64,000 bases of DNA from G963663315 sp965208975 (GCA_965208975.1 CBDBQH010000003.1:1860001-1924000), one strand, 5' to 3'. Counted from the first letter of the stretch, positions 17,141-26,764 are shown. Notes: generated by a model from the letters alone, not told the origin. Numbers and translations: made by a program.

Positions 17141-17677
17141 TTATGATACGTGTATTTCTGCGATGGCATTTTCTTCAAGCAGTTTGTCATTGAGAACGTC
17201 CGCCGTTGGCATGATCGGAGTATTCAGAAGTTCGGCCCAACACGCTTCGCCTTGCCGGGATGTGATCGGTCCTGAATACAAATGAACGCTATCGGGATCG
17301 TCTATGCTTGCAGAAACGACATTGACCTCTCCGGTCTGAAAACCAGCCAAGCGCAGGACGCAGCCCAACAGGTGACGTTGTTCGGGCGACGGTTCCGCAG
17401 CGTCAAACGTCAGCAAACGACGTGGGCAGATGGCCCAGCTTCGACCACTGATAACAGAACACACGCCACATGGAATGTGGCCGTCTTGCTGCCCTACCGA
17501 TCTATCGAAGAATGGAGCCAGGGGCTGGTCGGATGCGGGCCATCTCGCCATGTCCCGGTTGCCTCCGCCGTCGCATTGCTTTCCGGCCATGTGCGGACAT
17601 TGCGCGAATCTGAATCGGCCTTTCTGTTCACCGCTTTCTGTGAGCGCTTCGCCAAACAGTTCGTAGACTACAGACAC
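17141..17677 (-). pseudogene. Truncated restriction endonuclease, possibly NotI-like
   Basis: The 178-residue product has a Cys-rich stretch, CPHMAGKQC, later CGVCS and WAICPRRLL. This order of cysteines and the ICP-RLL segment resemble the metal-binding N-terminal domain I recall in NotI. NotI-type enzymes are roughly twice this length, and the catalytic C-terminal half is missing: the frame ends 12 nt from the nucleotidyltransferase stop. It overlaps the start of a C5 methyltransferase gene by 10 nt on the same strand, as expected for a restriction partner. Probably a dead endonuclease; the family call is tentative. Confidence 0.5.
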
Positions 17678-18708
17678 AAATTGGCCCTTATGCTTGCCGC
17701 AACGGCTTTGGACAAGGGCGGAGGAATGGCATTGGCAACCTGTCTGTGCTGATCGAGATCCTTGACCACACCAGTTCGCCTGCGGATCGGACCTTCAAGA
17801 ACGTGGTCATCCGGGAATCCCTGAATCCGCGCAGCTTCTCTGGGCGTGATGTAGCGGTTTTCCGTTGGGTGATACAATGCCTCGCCGCACCGAAGCGTCA
17901 GAGACGGCTTGTTTCTGTCCAGTCGCCGAAATTTCGTGGAGTCCTTCGGTGTCAAACGCTTCACCACGTCCGATGGCGCATCCTTGGCCTTGGATAGCCA
18001 GAGTCCTTCCGGCACGAATGAGATTCTGTATCTATCCCGATCTGGCGTGATGTCAATATGATTGGGCGCCAGCGGCTTGCAATCCGGCGGCACGGCCTTC
18101 GGCAACCCCGCCAGCGCATCCCCTGCCGTCAACGCAACAATGGTTCTTTTCGGTTCAGGGAAGGTGAAGGATTGCCCGACAGGCACAGCGATGATTACTG
18201 CACGTTTCCGGCGTTGAGGCACGTCAAAGTCCAGCGCGTTCAGAACGCTTGCGTGAGTTTCATAGCCAATGGACCAAAACGCATCTTCCATCACGTCAAG
18301 AACAGTCACGCCGTCTGCCGCCTGCGTATCAAGAAAGGTCGGCACCTGTTCAAGCATGATGGCGGCAGGTCGCAGCGCTTCCGCAAAGCGCACCATTTCA
18401 AATACGAGTCGGCCTCTGGGGTCAAGAAGCCCACGTTTGTGCCCTATTTGGCTGAATGACTGGCAAGGCGGCCCTCCATGTAACAACGTTATATCACCAG
18501 TTGTCAGACCAAGAGCGTCTGCCATTCGTTTCGGGTCCAGCGCTCGCACATCCACTTGCCACACCGCCGTCCGCGCGGAATTTCGACGCAACGTGGATGC
18601 ACAATGCGGATCCATCTCTATTGAACAAACATTGTCGAATCCAGCTTTGCCGACACCGATGTCCATGCCTCCCGCGCCAGAAAACAGGGATATGGCTTTG
18701 GGCTTCAC
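17668..18708 (-). CDS. DNA (cytosine-5) methyltransferase, second system
   Basis: The 346-residue protein has all core motifs: SLFSGAGGMDIG (I), HGGPPCQSFS (IV, catalytic Cys), MLEQVP (VI), QRRKR (VIII), RIQGFP (IX) and QVANAIPPPL (X). It is distinct from the methylase at 7725-8930. The downstream gene overlaps by 10 nt and looks like its truncated endonuclease. If that enzyme is dead, this methylase may act alone, protecting against other restriction systems or altering expression. Confidence 0.95.
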   Translation of the reverse strand: MKPKAISLFSGAGGMDIGVGKAGFDNVCSIEMDPHCASTLRRNSARTAVWQVDVRALDPKRMADALGLTTGDITLLHGGPPCQSFSQIGHKRGLLDPRGRLVFEMVRFAEALRPAAIMLEQVPTFLDTQAADGVTVLDVMEDAFWSIGYETHASVLNALDFDVPQRRKRAVIIAVPVGQSFTFPEPKRTIVALTAGDALAGLPKAVPPDCKPLAPNHIDITPDRDRYRISFVPEGLWLSKAKDAPSDVVKRLTPKDSTKFRRLDRNKPSLTLRCGEALYHPTENRYITPREAARIQGFPDDHVLEGPIRRRTGVVKDLDQHRQVANAIPPPLSKAVAASIRANLCL

Positions 18709-19094
18709 GGTCCAGCCTCGGATGCCGCACTGTCCGCCACCAGGTTTCTGTCATCAAGCTCTTTGGTCATATTCCTTACTCTACGCCATCAAACAGCTTT
18801 CAATAAACCACATTTCGACAGATGCGTCGACCGGGAACATCCTGATTGACTTGAAAAGTGACAGATCTTTGCGGAACGACTTTCCGGGGCATTTGTGTCT
18901 CCTTGGATTGAGCCACAGTTTACCCAAACGGGCGGCAGTGTCAAGGACTGGACTTCTTAACAGGACTGGACTTCTTAACAGGACTGGACTTCTACTGGAC
19001 TTCTTCTGACAGATCAGGCTGTGAAATGGAATTCGATTTGCTATACAATCGCGGCTCTTGAAAATTTGCTCCATACATTAAATTACCTGAGCCC
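18709..19094. other. Intergenic region without a supported gene
   Basis: The 386-nt gap separates the leftward methyltransferase from rightward fmdB. It contains an 18-bp tandem repeat (18944-19004) and AT-rich sequence before fmdB that probably holds its promoter (TACAAT near 19043), but no ORF I would support. Confidence 0.6.
18944..19004. repeat. 18-bp tandem repeat
   Basis: AGGACTGGACTTCTTAAC occurs at 18944-18961 and 18962-18979, then a partial 14-nt copy and a shortened ACTGGACTTCT. The copies are exact, so the array is young or unstable. No coding frame uses it. Confidence 0.85.
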
Positions 19095-19457
19095 ATGCCA
19101 TTCTACGAATACCAATGCCGTCATTGCGACCACCGACTCGAAGTGTTACAGAAAATATCGGACGATCCTCTGGTGTATTGCCCGCAGTGCAATGAAGCCA
19201 CGCTCAGGAAGCTGGTTTCCGCTGCGGCATTTCGATTGAAGGGTACGGGCTGGTACGAGACGGATTTCAAGGGTAACGGTAAAGGACAAGAAAAATCGGC
19301 TGATGGTGATGGTAAATCAGCGGATTCAGGCAAGGATACGCCCGCGGATAAAGCCGGTGAAAAGGGAGACGTTCTCCCGGACAAGGCCGCCGGCAAAAAA
19401 TCCGGCGGCGCGGATGCCGCCGGAGCAAAGAGTTCCGGCGCTGGCGCTACCGCCTGA
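19095..19457 (+). CDS. FmdB-family zinc-ribbon protein
   Basis: The 120-residue protein opens MPFYEYQCRHCDHRLEVLQK and has a second CPQC pair, giving the CxxC...CxxC zinc ribbon of the FmdB/YfgJ family. The C-terminal ~60 residues are a low-complexity Lys/Gly/Ala/Asp tail, common in this family. The gene often precedes aspS, as here. Its molecular role is not established. Confidence 0.85.
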   Translation: MPFYEYQCRHCDHRLEVLQKISDDPLVYCPQCNEATLRKLVSAAAFRLKGTGWYETDFKGNGKGQEKSADGDGKSADSGKDTPADKAGEKGDVLPDKAAGKKSGGADAAGAKSSGAGATA

Positions 19458-19505
19458 TTTTCGCCGTCCCGAAAATCTCCTGTACGTTATCAACCGGCTT
19501 GTGAC

Positions 19506-21281
19506 ATGCGAACCCGCCTGTGTGGACAACTGAATCGGTCGGCTATTGACGAGACGGTTTCGGTCGCTGGCTGGGTGTTGAATCGGCGCGACCATGGCGG
19601 GGTTATTTTTATTGATGTGAGGGACCGCTCCGGCCATGTCCAGGTTGTGGTGGACCCGGATCATCCGGCGCCTTTTGAGATTGCGGACAAGTGCCGCAAC
19701 GAATTTGTATTGTCGGTTACTGGCCAGGTTCGCGTCCGCCCCGCGGGCACAGCGAATCCGACCCTGGCTAGCGGGGAGATTGAAATAGTGGCTGACCGGA
19801 TTGACTTGCTCAATCGTTGCGAGCCCCTGCCATTCCAGCTTGATGAAGAAGATATTGGTGAAGCGACCCGGTTGAAGTACCGATTTGTCGACCTGCGGCG
19901 TCCGCCCATGCAGCATGCCCTGCGTGAGCGTCACCGGATCATATCCACCCTGCGGCAATTTCTGGAGCGGCATGAGTTTGTAGAAATCGAGACTCCGATC
20001 CTGACCCGGCCTACTCCCGAAGGAGCCCGGGATTATCTGGTGCCGAGCCGGACCCACCCGGGAGAATTCTTCTCCCTGCCGCAGTCGCCGCAGCTTTTCA
20101 AGCAGCTGCTGATGGTCGGTGGGTTCGAACGTTATTTCCAGATTGCCCGTTGCTTTCGGGATGAAGATCTGCGGGCGGATCGACAGCCTGAATTTACCCA
20201 GCTGGATATCGAGGTTTCGTTCATGGATGAGGACGGCATCATGCAGCTGATGGAGCGGCTGATCCGGCATTGCTTCCAGGTTGTGCTGGATGTTGAATTG
20301 CCGGACCCCCTGCCCCGGCTGGGTTATCAGGAAGCGATGTCGCGGTATGGAACGGATCGGCCGGATTTGCGCATCGACCTGGAACTGACGGAGCTGACCG
20401 ATTTAATGAAGGCGGTTGAATTCAAGGTGTTTTCCGGCCCGGCCAATGACCCCGAAGGTCGTGTTGCGGCGTTGCGTGTGCCGGGCGGAAGCAGTCTGTC
20501 GCGGGCGCAGATTGACCAGTATACTGATTTTGTCGGGCAATATGGCGCCAGAGGGCTGGCCTGGGTCAAGGTCAACGATGTCGCGGGTGGCCGTGATGGG
20601 CTGCAATCGCCGATCCTGAAATTTCTTCCCGACGAAGTGGTGGGTGAGATCATCCACCGTAGCGGCGCTGGAACCGGCGACCTGATTTTTTTCGGGGCCG
20701 ACAAGGCGGCCATCGTCCATGCCGCACTCGGTTCACTTCGGGTTCGGCTGGGGCATGATCTGGAGCGGGTAGAGGCTGGCTGGAAGCCGGTCTGGATCGT
20801 TGATTTCCCGCTGGTGGAATGGAATCAGGATGAGAAACGGTGGCAGGCGTTGCACCATCCGTTCACCGCGCCAAAAGAGTCCGGGCTGTCTGGCCGGGAA
20901 CCCGGCCAGTTGTTGTCCCGCGCTTATGATATGGTGTTGAATGGCGTCGAAATCGGCGGCGGTTCGATTCGTATCCATCGCTCTGACCTGCAAGGGGAAG
21001 TTCTGAATCTGCTGGGCATTGATAACCAGGAAGCCGGGGAAAAATTCGGTTTCCTGCTGAATGCGCTCAAATACGGGGCGCCGCCGCATGGCGGCATTGC
21101 CTTCGGCATTGACCGCCTGGCGGCGATGATGACCGGAGCTGAATCAATCCGCGAGGTGATCGCCTTCCCGAAAACCCAGAGAGCGTCCTGTCTGTTGACG
21201 GAAGCCCCCAATCAGGTGGACACCAGTCAGCTTGAAGAACTCGGTCTGAAGACAAGAACCCCCGAACCGGGCGCCCGTTGA
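19506..21281 (+). CDS. aspS: Aspartyl-tRNA synthetase
   Basis: AspRS charges tRNA-Asp with aspartate in the cytoplasm. The 591-residue length is standard for the bacterial type. An N-terminal OB-fold anticodon domain (WVLNRRDHGGVIFIDVRDRSG) is followed by the class II core: motif 2 FQIARCFRDEDLRADRQPEF and motif 3 GGIAFGIDRLAAMM, with the bacterial GAD insertion between about residues 290 and 430. It starts the conserved aspS-yebC-ruvCAB-tol block. Confidence 0.97.
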   Translation: MRTRLCGQLNRSAIDETVSVAGWVLNRRDHGGVIFIDVRDRSGHVQVVVDPDHPAPFEIADKCRNEFVLSVTGQVRVRPAGTANPTLASGEIEIVADRIDLLNRCEPLPFQLDEEDIGEATRLKYRFVDLRRPPMQHALRERHRIISTLRQFLERHEFVEIETPILTRPTPEGARDYLVPSRTHPGEFFSLPQSPQLFKQLLMVGGFERYFQIARCFRDEDLRADRQPEFTQLDIEVSFMDEDGIMQLMERLIRHCFQVVLDVELPDPLPRLGYQEAMSRYGTDRPDLRIDLELTELTDLMKAVEFKVFSGPANDPEGRVAALRVPGGSSLSRAQIDQYTDFVGQYGARGLAWVKVNDVAGGRDGLQSPILKFLPDEVVGEIIHRSGAGTGDLIFFGADKAAIVHAALGSLRVRLGHDLERVEAGWKPVWIVDFPLVEWNQDEKRWQALHHPFTAPKESGLSGREPGQLLSRAYDMVLNGVEIGGGSIRIHRSDLQGEVLNLLGIDNQEAGEKFGFLLNALKYGAPPHGGIAFGIDRLAAMMTGAESIREVIAFPKTQRASCLLTEAPNQVDTSQLEELGLKTRTPEPGAR

Positions 21282-21463
21282 ATCGCGCACAGGCACAGTA
21301 GCCTGCCCCTGCATCCCATCGGCAAGATCGCCTCCGTACCGGGTTGCATACAGAGCATAAAATCCCGCTGTTTATGTTACTATCAACTCCATGTTTGAAG
21401 CTGGTTACAGGTTCGGGTTTTGCCTTGTCGGGCAGCGCAGTTTGACATCGGGGAGGGGCAGTC

Positions 21464-22198
21464 ATGGCGGGGCATAGCAAGTGGGCGAATATCAAGTTCC
21501 GCAAAGCGGCTCAGGATGCCAGACGCGGCAGGATATTCACGAAACTGATCAAGGAGATTACGGTTTCGGCGCGGCTGGGTGGAGACGACCCGGACTCCAA
21601 TCCGAGATTGCGGTCGGCTATTGACAAGGCATTGGCTGGCAACATGACCCGGGATACGATCAGCCGCGCGGTAAAACGCGGTTGCGGCGCTCTGGCCGGT
21701 GATGATATTGTCGAGATTCGTTATGAGGGTTATGGCGCGGGAGGGGTGGCGGTTCTGGTGGAGTGCGCTACGGACAATAAAAACCGCACAGTCAGTGAAG
21801 TGCGTCACGCCTTTGCCAAACATGGCGGCAATCTGGGGACGGACGGGTCGGTAGCCTGGCTTTTCAACAAGATCGGCTCCATCGTTTTCTCAAGCGGGGA
21901 GGATGAAGAAGAGGTCATGCTGGCCGCTGTGGAAGCGGGAGCGGAAGATGTCGAGAGTGAAGACGGAATCATTGAGGTGGTGACACCGCCGGAGAATTTC
22001 CACGAAGTCCGGCAGGCGATGGAAGCGGCGGGACTACGGGCGGAAATGGCTGAATTGATCCAGCGACCCTGCGTGGAAATCCCGGTACAGAAGGAGGATA
22101 TCGAGAAGGTGATGAATCTTGTCCATGCCCTGGAAGAGCTGGACGATGTTCAGGCTGTTTTTACCAACGCCAGTTTCGACGACCAGGAGGTGGAATGA
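21464..22198 (+). CDS. yebC: YebC/PmpR-family protein
   Basis: The 244-residue product begins MAGHSKWANIKFRKAAQDARRGRIF, the YebC signature, and later has YEGYGAGGVAVLVECATDNKNRT and GSVAWLF. YebC-type proteins act as regulators, and some homologues help translation of proline-rich stretches. Its TGA overlaps the ruvC start (ATGA), so the two are translationally coupled. Confidence 0.95.
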   Translation: MAGHSKWANIKFRKAAQDARRGRIFTKLIKEITVSARLGGDDPDSNPRLRSAIDKALAGNMTRDTISRAVKRGCGALAGDDIVEIRYEGYGAGGVAVLVECATDNKNRTVSEVRHAFAKHGGNLGTDGSVAWLFNKIGSIVFSSGEDEEEVMLAAVEAGAEDVESEDGIIEVVTPPENFHEVRQAMEAAGLRAEMAELIQRPCVEIPVQKEDIEKVMNLVHALEELDDVQAVFTNASFDDQEVE

Positions 22199-22689
22199 TG
22201 CGGGTATTGGGAATTGACCCGGGCTCCCGAAATACAGGACTTGGCGTCGTTGAGGCGGTCCATGATGAGCTTCGCCCGGTTGCCTATCAATGTATTCGCA
22301 TGGGTAACGAGCCGCTTCCCGGTCGATTGGGGCGGATTTATCTGGGGGTGCAGGATATGATTACGCAGTATGAGCCCAATCTGGTTGCGGTAGAACAGGT
22401 GTTTGTCGCCAATAACGCCAAATCCGCCCTGATTCTGGGGCAGGCCAGGGGCAGCGCGGTCTGTTCGGCGGTGAATGCGGGGCGGGAAGTGTTCGAATAC
22501 AGCGCGTTGCAGATCAAACGCGCTTTGATCGGTTCCGGCAACGCGAAGAAAGAACAGGTGCAGTATATGGTGCGGATATTGCTGGGGCTTTCGCGAACGC
22601 CTGGCGCCGATGAGGCGGATGCCCTGGCTTGCGCGATCTGCCATGTCCATACTGCCCGCATACAGGACAGACTATGTACGGTGTTATGA
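22195..22689 (+). CDS. ruvC: Holliday junction endonuclease RuvC
   Basis: RuvC cuts Holliday junctions symmetrically after RuvAB branch migration. The 164-residue protein starts VLGIDPGSRNTGLGVVE (catalytic Asp), then VAVEQVFVANNAKSAL (catalytic Glu) and DEADALACAICH (C-terminal acidic pair). AGGAGG lies just upstream. Two ATGs in tandem (22195, 22198) are equally possible. Confidence 0.96.
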   Translation: MMRVLGIDPGSRNTGLGVVEAVHDELRPVAYQCIRMGNEPLPGRLGRIYLGVQDMITQYEPNLVAVEQVFVANNAKSALILGQARGSAVCSAVNAGREVFEYSALQIKRALIGSGNAKKEQVQYMVRILLGLSRTPGADEADALACAICHVHTARIQDRLCTVL

Positions 22690-22717
22690 ACGGCCTGGGA
22701 GCCATACCGGCGGCCCT

Positions 22718-23326
22718 GTGATTGGATACCTGAAAGGCCGGTTGTTACAGAGACAACCCCCGTTCCTGTTGCTGGATGTCAACGGTGTCGGCTATGAGAT
22801 CGAGGCGCCGATGTCGACAATTTATGAATTGCCCAATGAGACGGAAGCCGTTGAGGTGGCGTTGTATATCCATCTGCTGGTGCGTGAAGACGCACAGCTT
22901 CTGTATGGTTTTTCGGACCGGGAACAGCGGCAGTTATTTCGCAGCCTGCTGAAAATCAGTGGAGTGGGGCCGCGGGTGGCGCTGGCGATTCTGTCCACGT
23001 TGACGACAGACGAGTTCATTGCCTGCATTCGGCGCGAAGACGCGCTCAGCCTGATTCAGGTGCCGGGGATCGGCAAGAAGACCGCACAGAGAATGATCAT
23101 CGACATGCGGGACCGTATTGACGCGATGGGGGATGCGGGTTTGTCTGCCGCTTCCTCCAGCAAACCTGACGATCCGGAGCATCCGGTGCGCGATGCAATC
23201 GGCGCGTTGCTGGCGCTGGGTTACAAACCCGCCGAGGCCAGTCGCGCGGTTCAGTCGGTGCGTTCGGCAGGGGAAAAACGGGATGACCTGATTCGCAACG
23301 CGCTACAGCGTTTGACCAAGAGATGA
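22718..23326 (+). CDS. ruvA: Holliday junction DNA-binding protein RuvA
   Basis: RuvA binds the junction and loads RuvB. I start at GTG 22718, giving 202 residues that open VIGYLKGRLLQRQPPFLLLDVNGVGYEIE, as in the family. The helix-hairpin-helix region is LLKISGVGPRVALAIL and VPGIGKKTAQRMIIDMRDR, and a C-terminal RuvB-contacting domain follows (DAIGALLALGYKPAEASRAV). Its TGA overlaps the ruvB ATG. Confidence 0.95.
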   Translation: MIGYLKGRLLQRQPPFLLLDVNGVGYEIEAPMSTIYELPNETEAVEVALYIHLLVREDAQLLYGFSDREQRQLFRSLLKISGVGPRVALAILSTLTTDEFIACIRREDALSLIQVPGIGKKTAQRMIIDMRDRIDAMGDAGLSAASSSKPDDPEHPVRDAIGALLALGYKPAEASRAVQSVRSAGEKRDDLIRNALQRLTKR

Positions 23327-24402
23327 CTGTCCAGAACAATCCCGCGTTATCACGGAGCGCACATCCTGATTCCGACCGCGAGCGAATACTGGAACGCAGC
23401 CTGCGCCCATCCGCCCTGGCAGAGTTTGTCGGGCAGACCAGCGCCAAAGCGCAGCTGGAGATATTTATTCAGGCGGCGCAGTACCGCGACGAAGTCCTGG
23501 ATCATGTGCTGGTATTTGGTCCGCCCGGCTTGGGCAAGACCACTCTGGCGCATATCGTGGCCCGGGAGATGGGCGCTGACTTGCGCCAGACATCCGGGCC
23601 GGTGCTGGAAAAGGCCGGCGACCTGGCGGCGATACTGACCAATCTTCAGGCCGGGGATGTGCTGTTCATTGATGAGATTCATCGCTTGAATCCGGCGATT
23701 GAAGAGATATTGTATCCGGCGCTGGAAGATTATCATCTCGATATCATGATTGGAGAAGGTCCCGCGGCGCGGTCAATCAAATTGAATCTGCCGCCCTTTA
23801 CCCTGGTCGGCGCAACCACCCGGGCGGGATTGCTGACCTCGCCATTGCGCGATCGGTTCGGTATCGTCCAGCGCTTGCATTTTTATACCACGGAAGAATT
23901 GTCGCGTATTGTTGAACGCTCCGCCGGACTTCTTGCGGTGGAGTATGAGCCGGATGGTATCCGCGCGATTGCGACGCGTTCTCGTGGCACCCCGCGAATC
24001 GCGAACCGGCTATTGCGGCGGGTTCGCGATTATGCCCAGGTTCGGGGGGACGGTAATCTGACCGGGGATATCGCCAATGCCGCGCTGGATATGCTAGAGG
24101 TGGACCGCTCGGGGCTGGATTTGCTGGACCGGAATCTGTTGCTGGCGATCATACAGAAATTTGACGGCGGCCCCGTGGGCATAGACAGTATTTCCGCGGC
24201 GGTCGGGGAGGAGCGCGGCACCATCGAAGATGTGGTGGAACCTTACCTGATTCAGCAGGGATATTTGATGCGAACCCCGCGTGGGCGTGTGGCGACCAGA
24301 AACGCCTGGCGTCATCTGGGCTTGAAAATGCCGAAAGATGCAACCGTTGGTCAACAGGAGCTATTCCCGGATACAGGCTGTTCAGACCCGGTTCATCAGT
24401 GA
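23323..24402 (+). CDS. ruvB: Holliday junction helicase RuvB
   Basis: RuvB is the hexameric AAA+ motor for branch migration. The 359-residue protein has RPSALAEFVGQ, Walker A FGPPGLGKTTLAHI, Walker B VLFIDEIHRLN, sensor GATTRAGLL and the C-terminal winged helix with VEPYLIQQGYLMRTPRGR. It overlaps ruvA by 4 nt. Confidence 0.97.
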   Translation: MTVQNNPALSRSAHPDSDRERILERSLRPSALAEFVGQTSAKAQLEIFIQAAQYRDEVLDHVLVFGPPGLGKTTLAHIVAREMGADLRQTSGPVLEKAGDLAAILTNLQAGDVLFIDEIHRLNPAIEEILYPALEDYHLDIMIGEGPAARSIKLNLPPFTLVGATTRAGLLTSPLRDRFGIVQRLHFYTTEELSRIVERSAGLLAVEYEPDGIRAIATRSRGTPRIANRLLRRVRDYAQVRGDGNLTGDIANAALDMLEVDRSGLDLLDRNLLLAIIQKFDGGPVGIDSISAAVGEERGTIEDVVEPYLIQQGYLMRTPRGRVATRNAWRHLGLKMPKDATVGQQELFPDTGCSDPVHQ

Positions 24403-24435
24403 AAATATACGATAACCTTTTCTGACTCGTTCGAT

Positions 24436-25137
24436 ATGACAATAGAAAGCGCTGTGGCAGCCGAAACCTCCATTTTGTTCCTGGTTCTGAATGCCAGTTG
24501 GCCGGTACAGGCCGTGATGCTGTTACTGCTTGTCGCTTCCGTGGTTTCATGGTACATGATTGAGCGCAAGAGGATTTCCTTCAAACGCTGGAACCATGTT
24601 GCGGATGAGTTCGAAGAGCAGTTCTGGTCGTGGGGGGAGATGAAGGTCATCTACCAGCACTGGAACGGGCAACGGCAACCGGAGGGAATCGCCAATATTT
24701 TTCTGGCCGGGTTCCGTGAATTCAACAGACTGGCCAAAAAACAGAATGTTGATCGGTCCGATATGGTGGAGGGGGTGCACCGCTCGATGCGGGTGGCGCT
24801 CAGCCGGGAAATGGATAGTGTTGAGCAGCATTTGCCGTTTTTGGCGACAGTGGGGTCCATCAGCCCTTATGTGGGGTTGTTCGGTACAGTGTGGGGGATC
24901 ATGCACTCATTTCAGTCTTTAAGTGGAATGCAGCAGGTCACCATTGCTACGGTGGCGCCGGGCATAGCCGAAGCGCTGATCGCCACGGCTATGGGATTGT
25001 TTGCGGCGATTCCAGCGGTGATTGCCTATAACAAGTTCGCCAATACCGCTGAGAGACTCAGCAGTCGGTATGAGGTGTTCATTGAGGAATTTCTGAGTAT
25101 TGTCAGCCGTCAGGATATAGGAGGGAGAGCGGGATGA
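24436..25137 (+). CDS. tolQ: Tol-Pal system proton channel subunit TolQ
   Basis: TolQ with TolR forms the proton-driven stator that energises TolA during outer-membrane constriction. The 233-residue protein has one N-terminal membrane segment (AVMLLLLVASVVSWYMI) and a central pair (LATVGSISPYVGLFGTVWGIM and IAEALIATAMGLFAAIPAVIAYN), the MotA/TolQ/ExbB signature. It overlaps tolR by 4 nt. Confidence 0.96.
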   Translation: MTIESAVAAETSILFLVLNASWPVQAVMLLLLVASVVSWYMIERKRISFKRWNHVADEFEEQFWSWGEMKVIYQHWNGQRQPEGIANIFLAGFREFNRLAKKQNVDRSDMVEGVHRSMRVALSREMDSVEQHLPFLATVGSISPYVGLFGTVWGIMHSFQSLSGMQQVTIATVAPGIAEALIATAMGLFAAIPAVIAYNKFANTAERLSSRYEVFIEEFLSIVSRQDIGGRAG

Positions 25138-25559
25138 GTGAGCGGAGTCAGCGCCGCAAAAACCGCATGATCGCGGAAATTAATGTAGTCCCTTATATTG
25201 ATGTGATGCTGGTGCTGCTGATCATTTTCATGGTGACTGCGCCGCTGTTGAGTACCGGAGTCAGTGTTGATTTACCCAAAGCCGCAGCCAGACCCATGGA
25301 GAATGACAATGAAGAGCCCTTTGTCGTAACAGTGGATGCCGATGGCAATTACTATCTCAATGATGATGAACAGAAAATCGCATCGGAACGTGAAATTGAA
25401 CTGAAAGCCAGAGCGGCGCTGGCTCGAGCCCCGCAACTGCCTTTCGTGATTCGGGGAGATGGCGCGGCGGAGTATACCTTCGTAGTGCAGGCCATGACGC
25501 TGTTGCAAAAAGCGGGGGTCGAGTCTGTGGGCCTGGTTACCGCTCCGCCTGAGTCCTGA
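25134..25559 (+). CDS. tolR: Tol-Pal system protein TolR
   Basis: TolR is the ExbD/TolR partner of TolQ. The 141-residue protein has a single membrane helix with the essential Asp in NVVPYIDVMLVLLIIFMV, followed by a small periplasmic domain ending near LLQKAGVESVGLVT. The ATG overlaps the tolQ stop. Confidence 0.96.
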   Translation: MSERSQRRKNRMIAEINVVPYIDVMLVLLIIFMVTAPLLSTGVSVDLPKAAARPMENDNEEPFVVTVDADGNYYLNDDEQKIASEREIELKARAALARAPQLPFVIRGDGAAEYTFVVQAMTLLQKAGVESVGLVTAPPES

Positions 25560-25593
25560 GCGGAGCTAAGATTTACGGTTGCCAGACAACGGC

Positions 25594-26757
25594 ATGAAAC
25601 AGGAGTTTTGGCGAATTGGTTACACTGCGCGAGCGGCGCTGTTTTCCATTACGATACACGGCGTTCTGGCTGCCGCCCTGGTCGCCGGGTTCATTTGGCC
25701 AGTATCAGATACTGAACTGGAGCGTGGGGTCGTGGAACCCATTCAGGCGAAAGCTGTTTCAATCGAGGAAATAAACGAACAGGTGAAGGTTCAGGAAGAA
25801 AGGGTGTCTGAGAAGGCCAGGCTGGCTGATGAACTGGAGAAGCTGGTGAAACAACAGGAGGAGGAAAAAAAGATACTGGAAGCATTGGAGGCTGAGCGTG
25901 TCAAGGAAGAGGCGCAACAGAAAAGGAGAGAAGAAGAAAAGAAGAAGCAGGCGGAACAGAAACAGCTGGAAGAGCGCAAGCGGCTGGAGGAGGAACATCA
26001 TCGGTTGGCGGAGAAAGAACGGCTGGAGGAAGAGCGGAAGCAACGGGAGGAGCAGAAACGGTTAGAGGAGGAGAAAAGGCAGGCGGAACAGCAGCGGTTA
26101 GAGGAGGAGAAGCGAAAGCAGGCGGAGCGGGAGCAGAGGCAACGGCAGGAGAAAGAGAGATTGGAGGAAGAGAAGCGGCAACGGGAAGAGAAGAAGCGGT
26201 TAGAGGAAGAAAAGAAGCGGCGGCAGGCGGAACAGGAGCGGAAGCAACAGGATGAGCAGAAACGGTTAGAGGAGGAGAAAAGGCGGCAGGCAGAACAGGA
26301 GCGGTTGGCGGAGGAGAAGCGGAAACGGGAGGAGGAGCAGAAGCGACTGGAAGCAGAGAAGCGCGAGCGGGAAGAGCGCAAGCGGTTGGAAGAAGAACAG
26401 AGACTCAGGGAACAGGAATTAAAAGACAGGCTGCGGCGCGAGAGTATCGAGAAGGAGGCAGGAACCGCATTGCAAGCCCTGTTTGACGAAATTGCGTCTG
26501 CGGTGGAAGATAAATGGCGGGTAACCGATAAATGGCGGGTAACCGGGGAGCGCGGATTAAAAGCGTTGATTCAGGTAAGGGTAGGCAGAAAGGGTGAAGT
26601 TCAATCGGCAGATGTGATAAAAAGCAGTGGCGACCGTTCTTTTGACGAGTCTGCGGAACGGGCCATCAAAGGGGCGTCGCCCTTACCGTTCCCGCAAGAT
26701 CCAAGGTATTATGAATATATTCGCACATTTAACTTTTTATTCAACCCGGGCGGATGA
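25594..26757 (+). CDS. tolA: Tol-Pal system protein TolA
   Basis: TolA spans the periplasm between TolQR and Pal/TolB. From ATG 25594 it has 387 residues: a membrane anchor (AALFSITIHGVLAAALVAGFIW), a very long charged helix of Glu/Lys/Arg/Gln repeats (about residues 55-285), and a C-terminal TonB-like domain (ALIQVRVGRKGEVQSADVIK). A TTG start five codons earlier is possible. An exact 18-bp duplication at 26509-26544 repeats KWRVTD/KWRVTG just before the C-terminal domain. Confidence 0.93.
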   Translation: MKQEFWRIGYTARAALFSITIHGVLAAALVAGFIWPVSDTELERGVVEPIQAKAVSIEEINEQVKVQEERVSEKARLADELEKLVKQQEEEKKILEALEAERVKEEAQQKRREEEKKKQAEQKQLEERKRLEEEHHRLAEKERLEEERKQREEQKRLEEEKRQAEQQRLEEEKRKQAEREQRQRQEKERLEEEKRQREEKKRLEEEKKRRQAEQERKQQDEQKRLEEEKRRQAEQERLAEEKRKREEEQKRLEAEKREREERKRLEEEQRLREQELKDRLRRESIEKEAGTALQALFDEIASAVEDKWRVTDKWRVTGERGLKALIQVRVGRKGEVQSADVIKSSGDRSFDESAERAIKGASPLPFPQDPRYYEYIRTFNFLFNPGG

Positions 26758-26764
26758 CCGTTTC

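Noticed and set aside
25691..26381. Long Ser/Phe/Leu-rich open frames antisense to tolA
   Set aside because: They are the reverse reading of the repetitive Glu/Lys/Arg codons of TolA and have no ribosome-binding site or family features.
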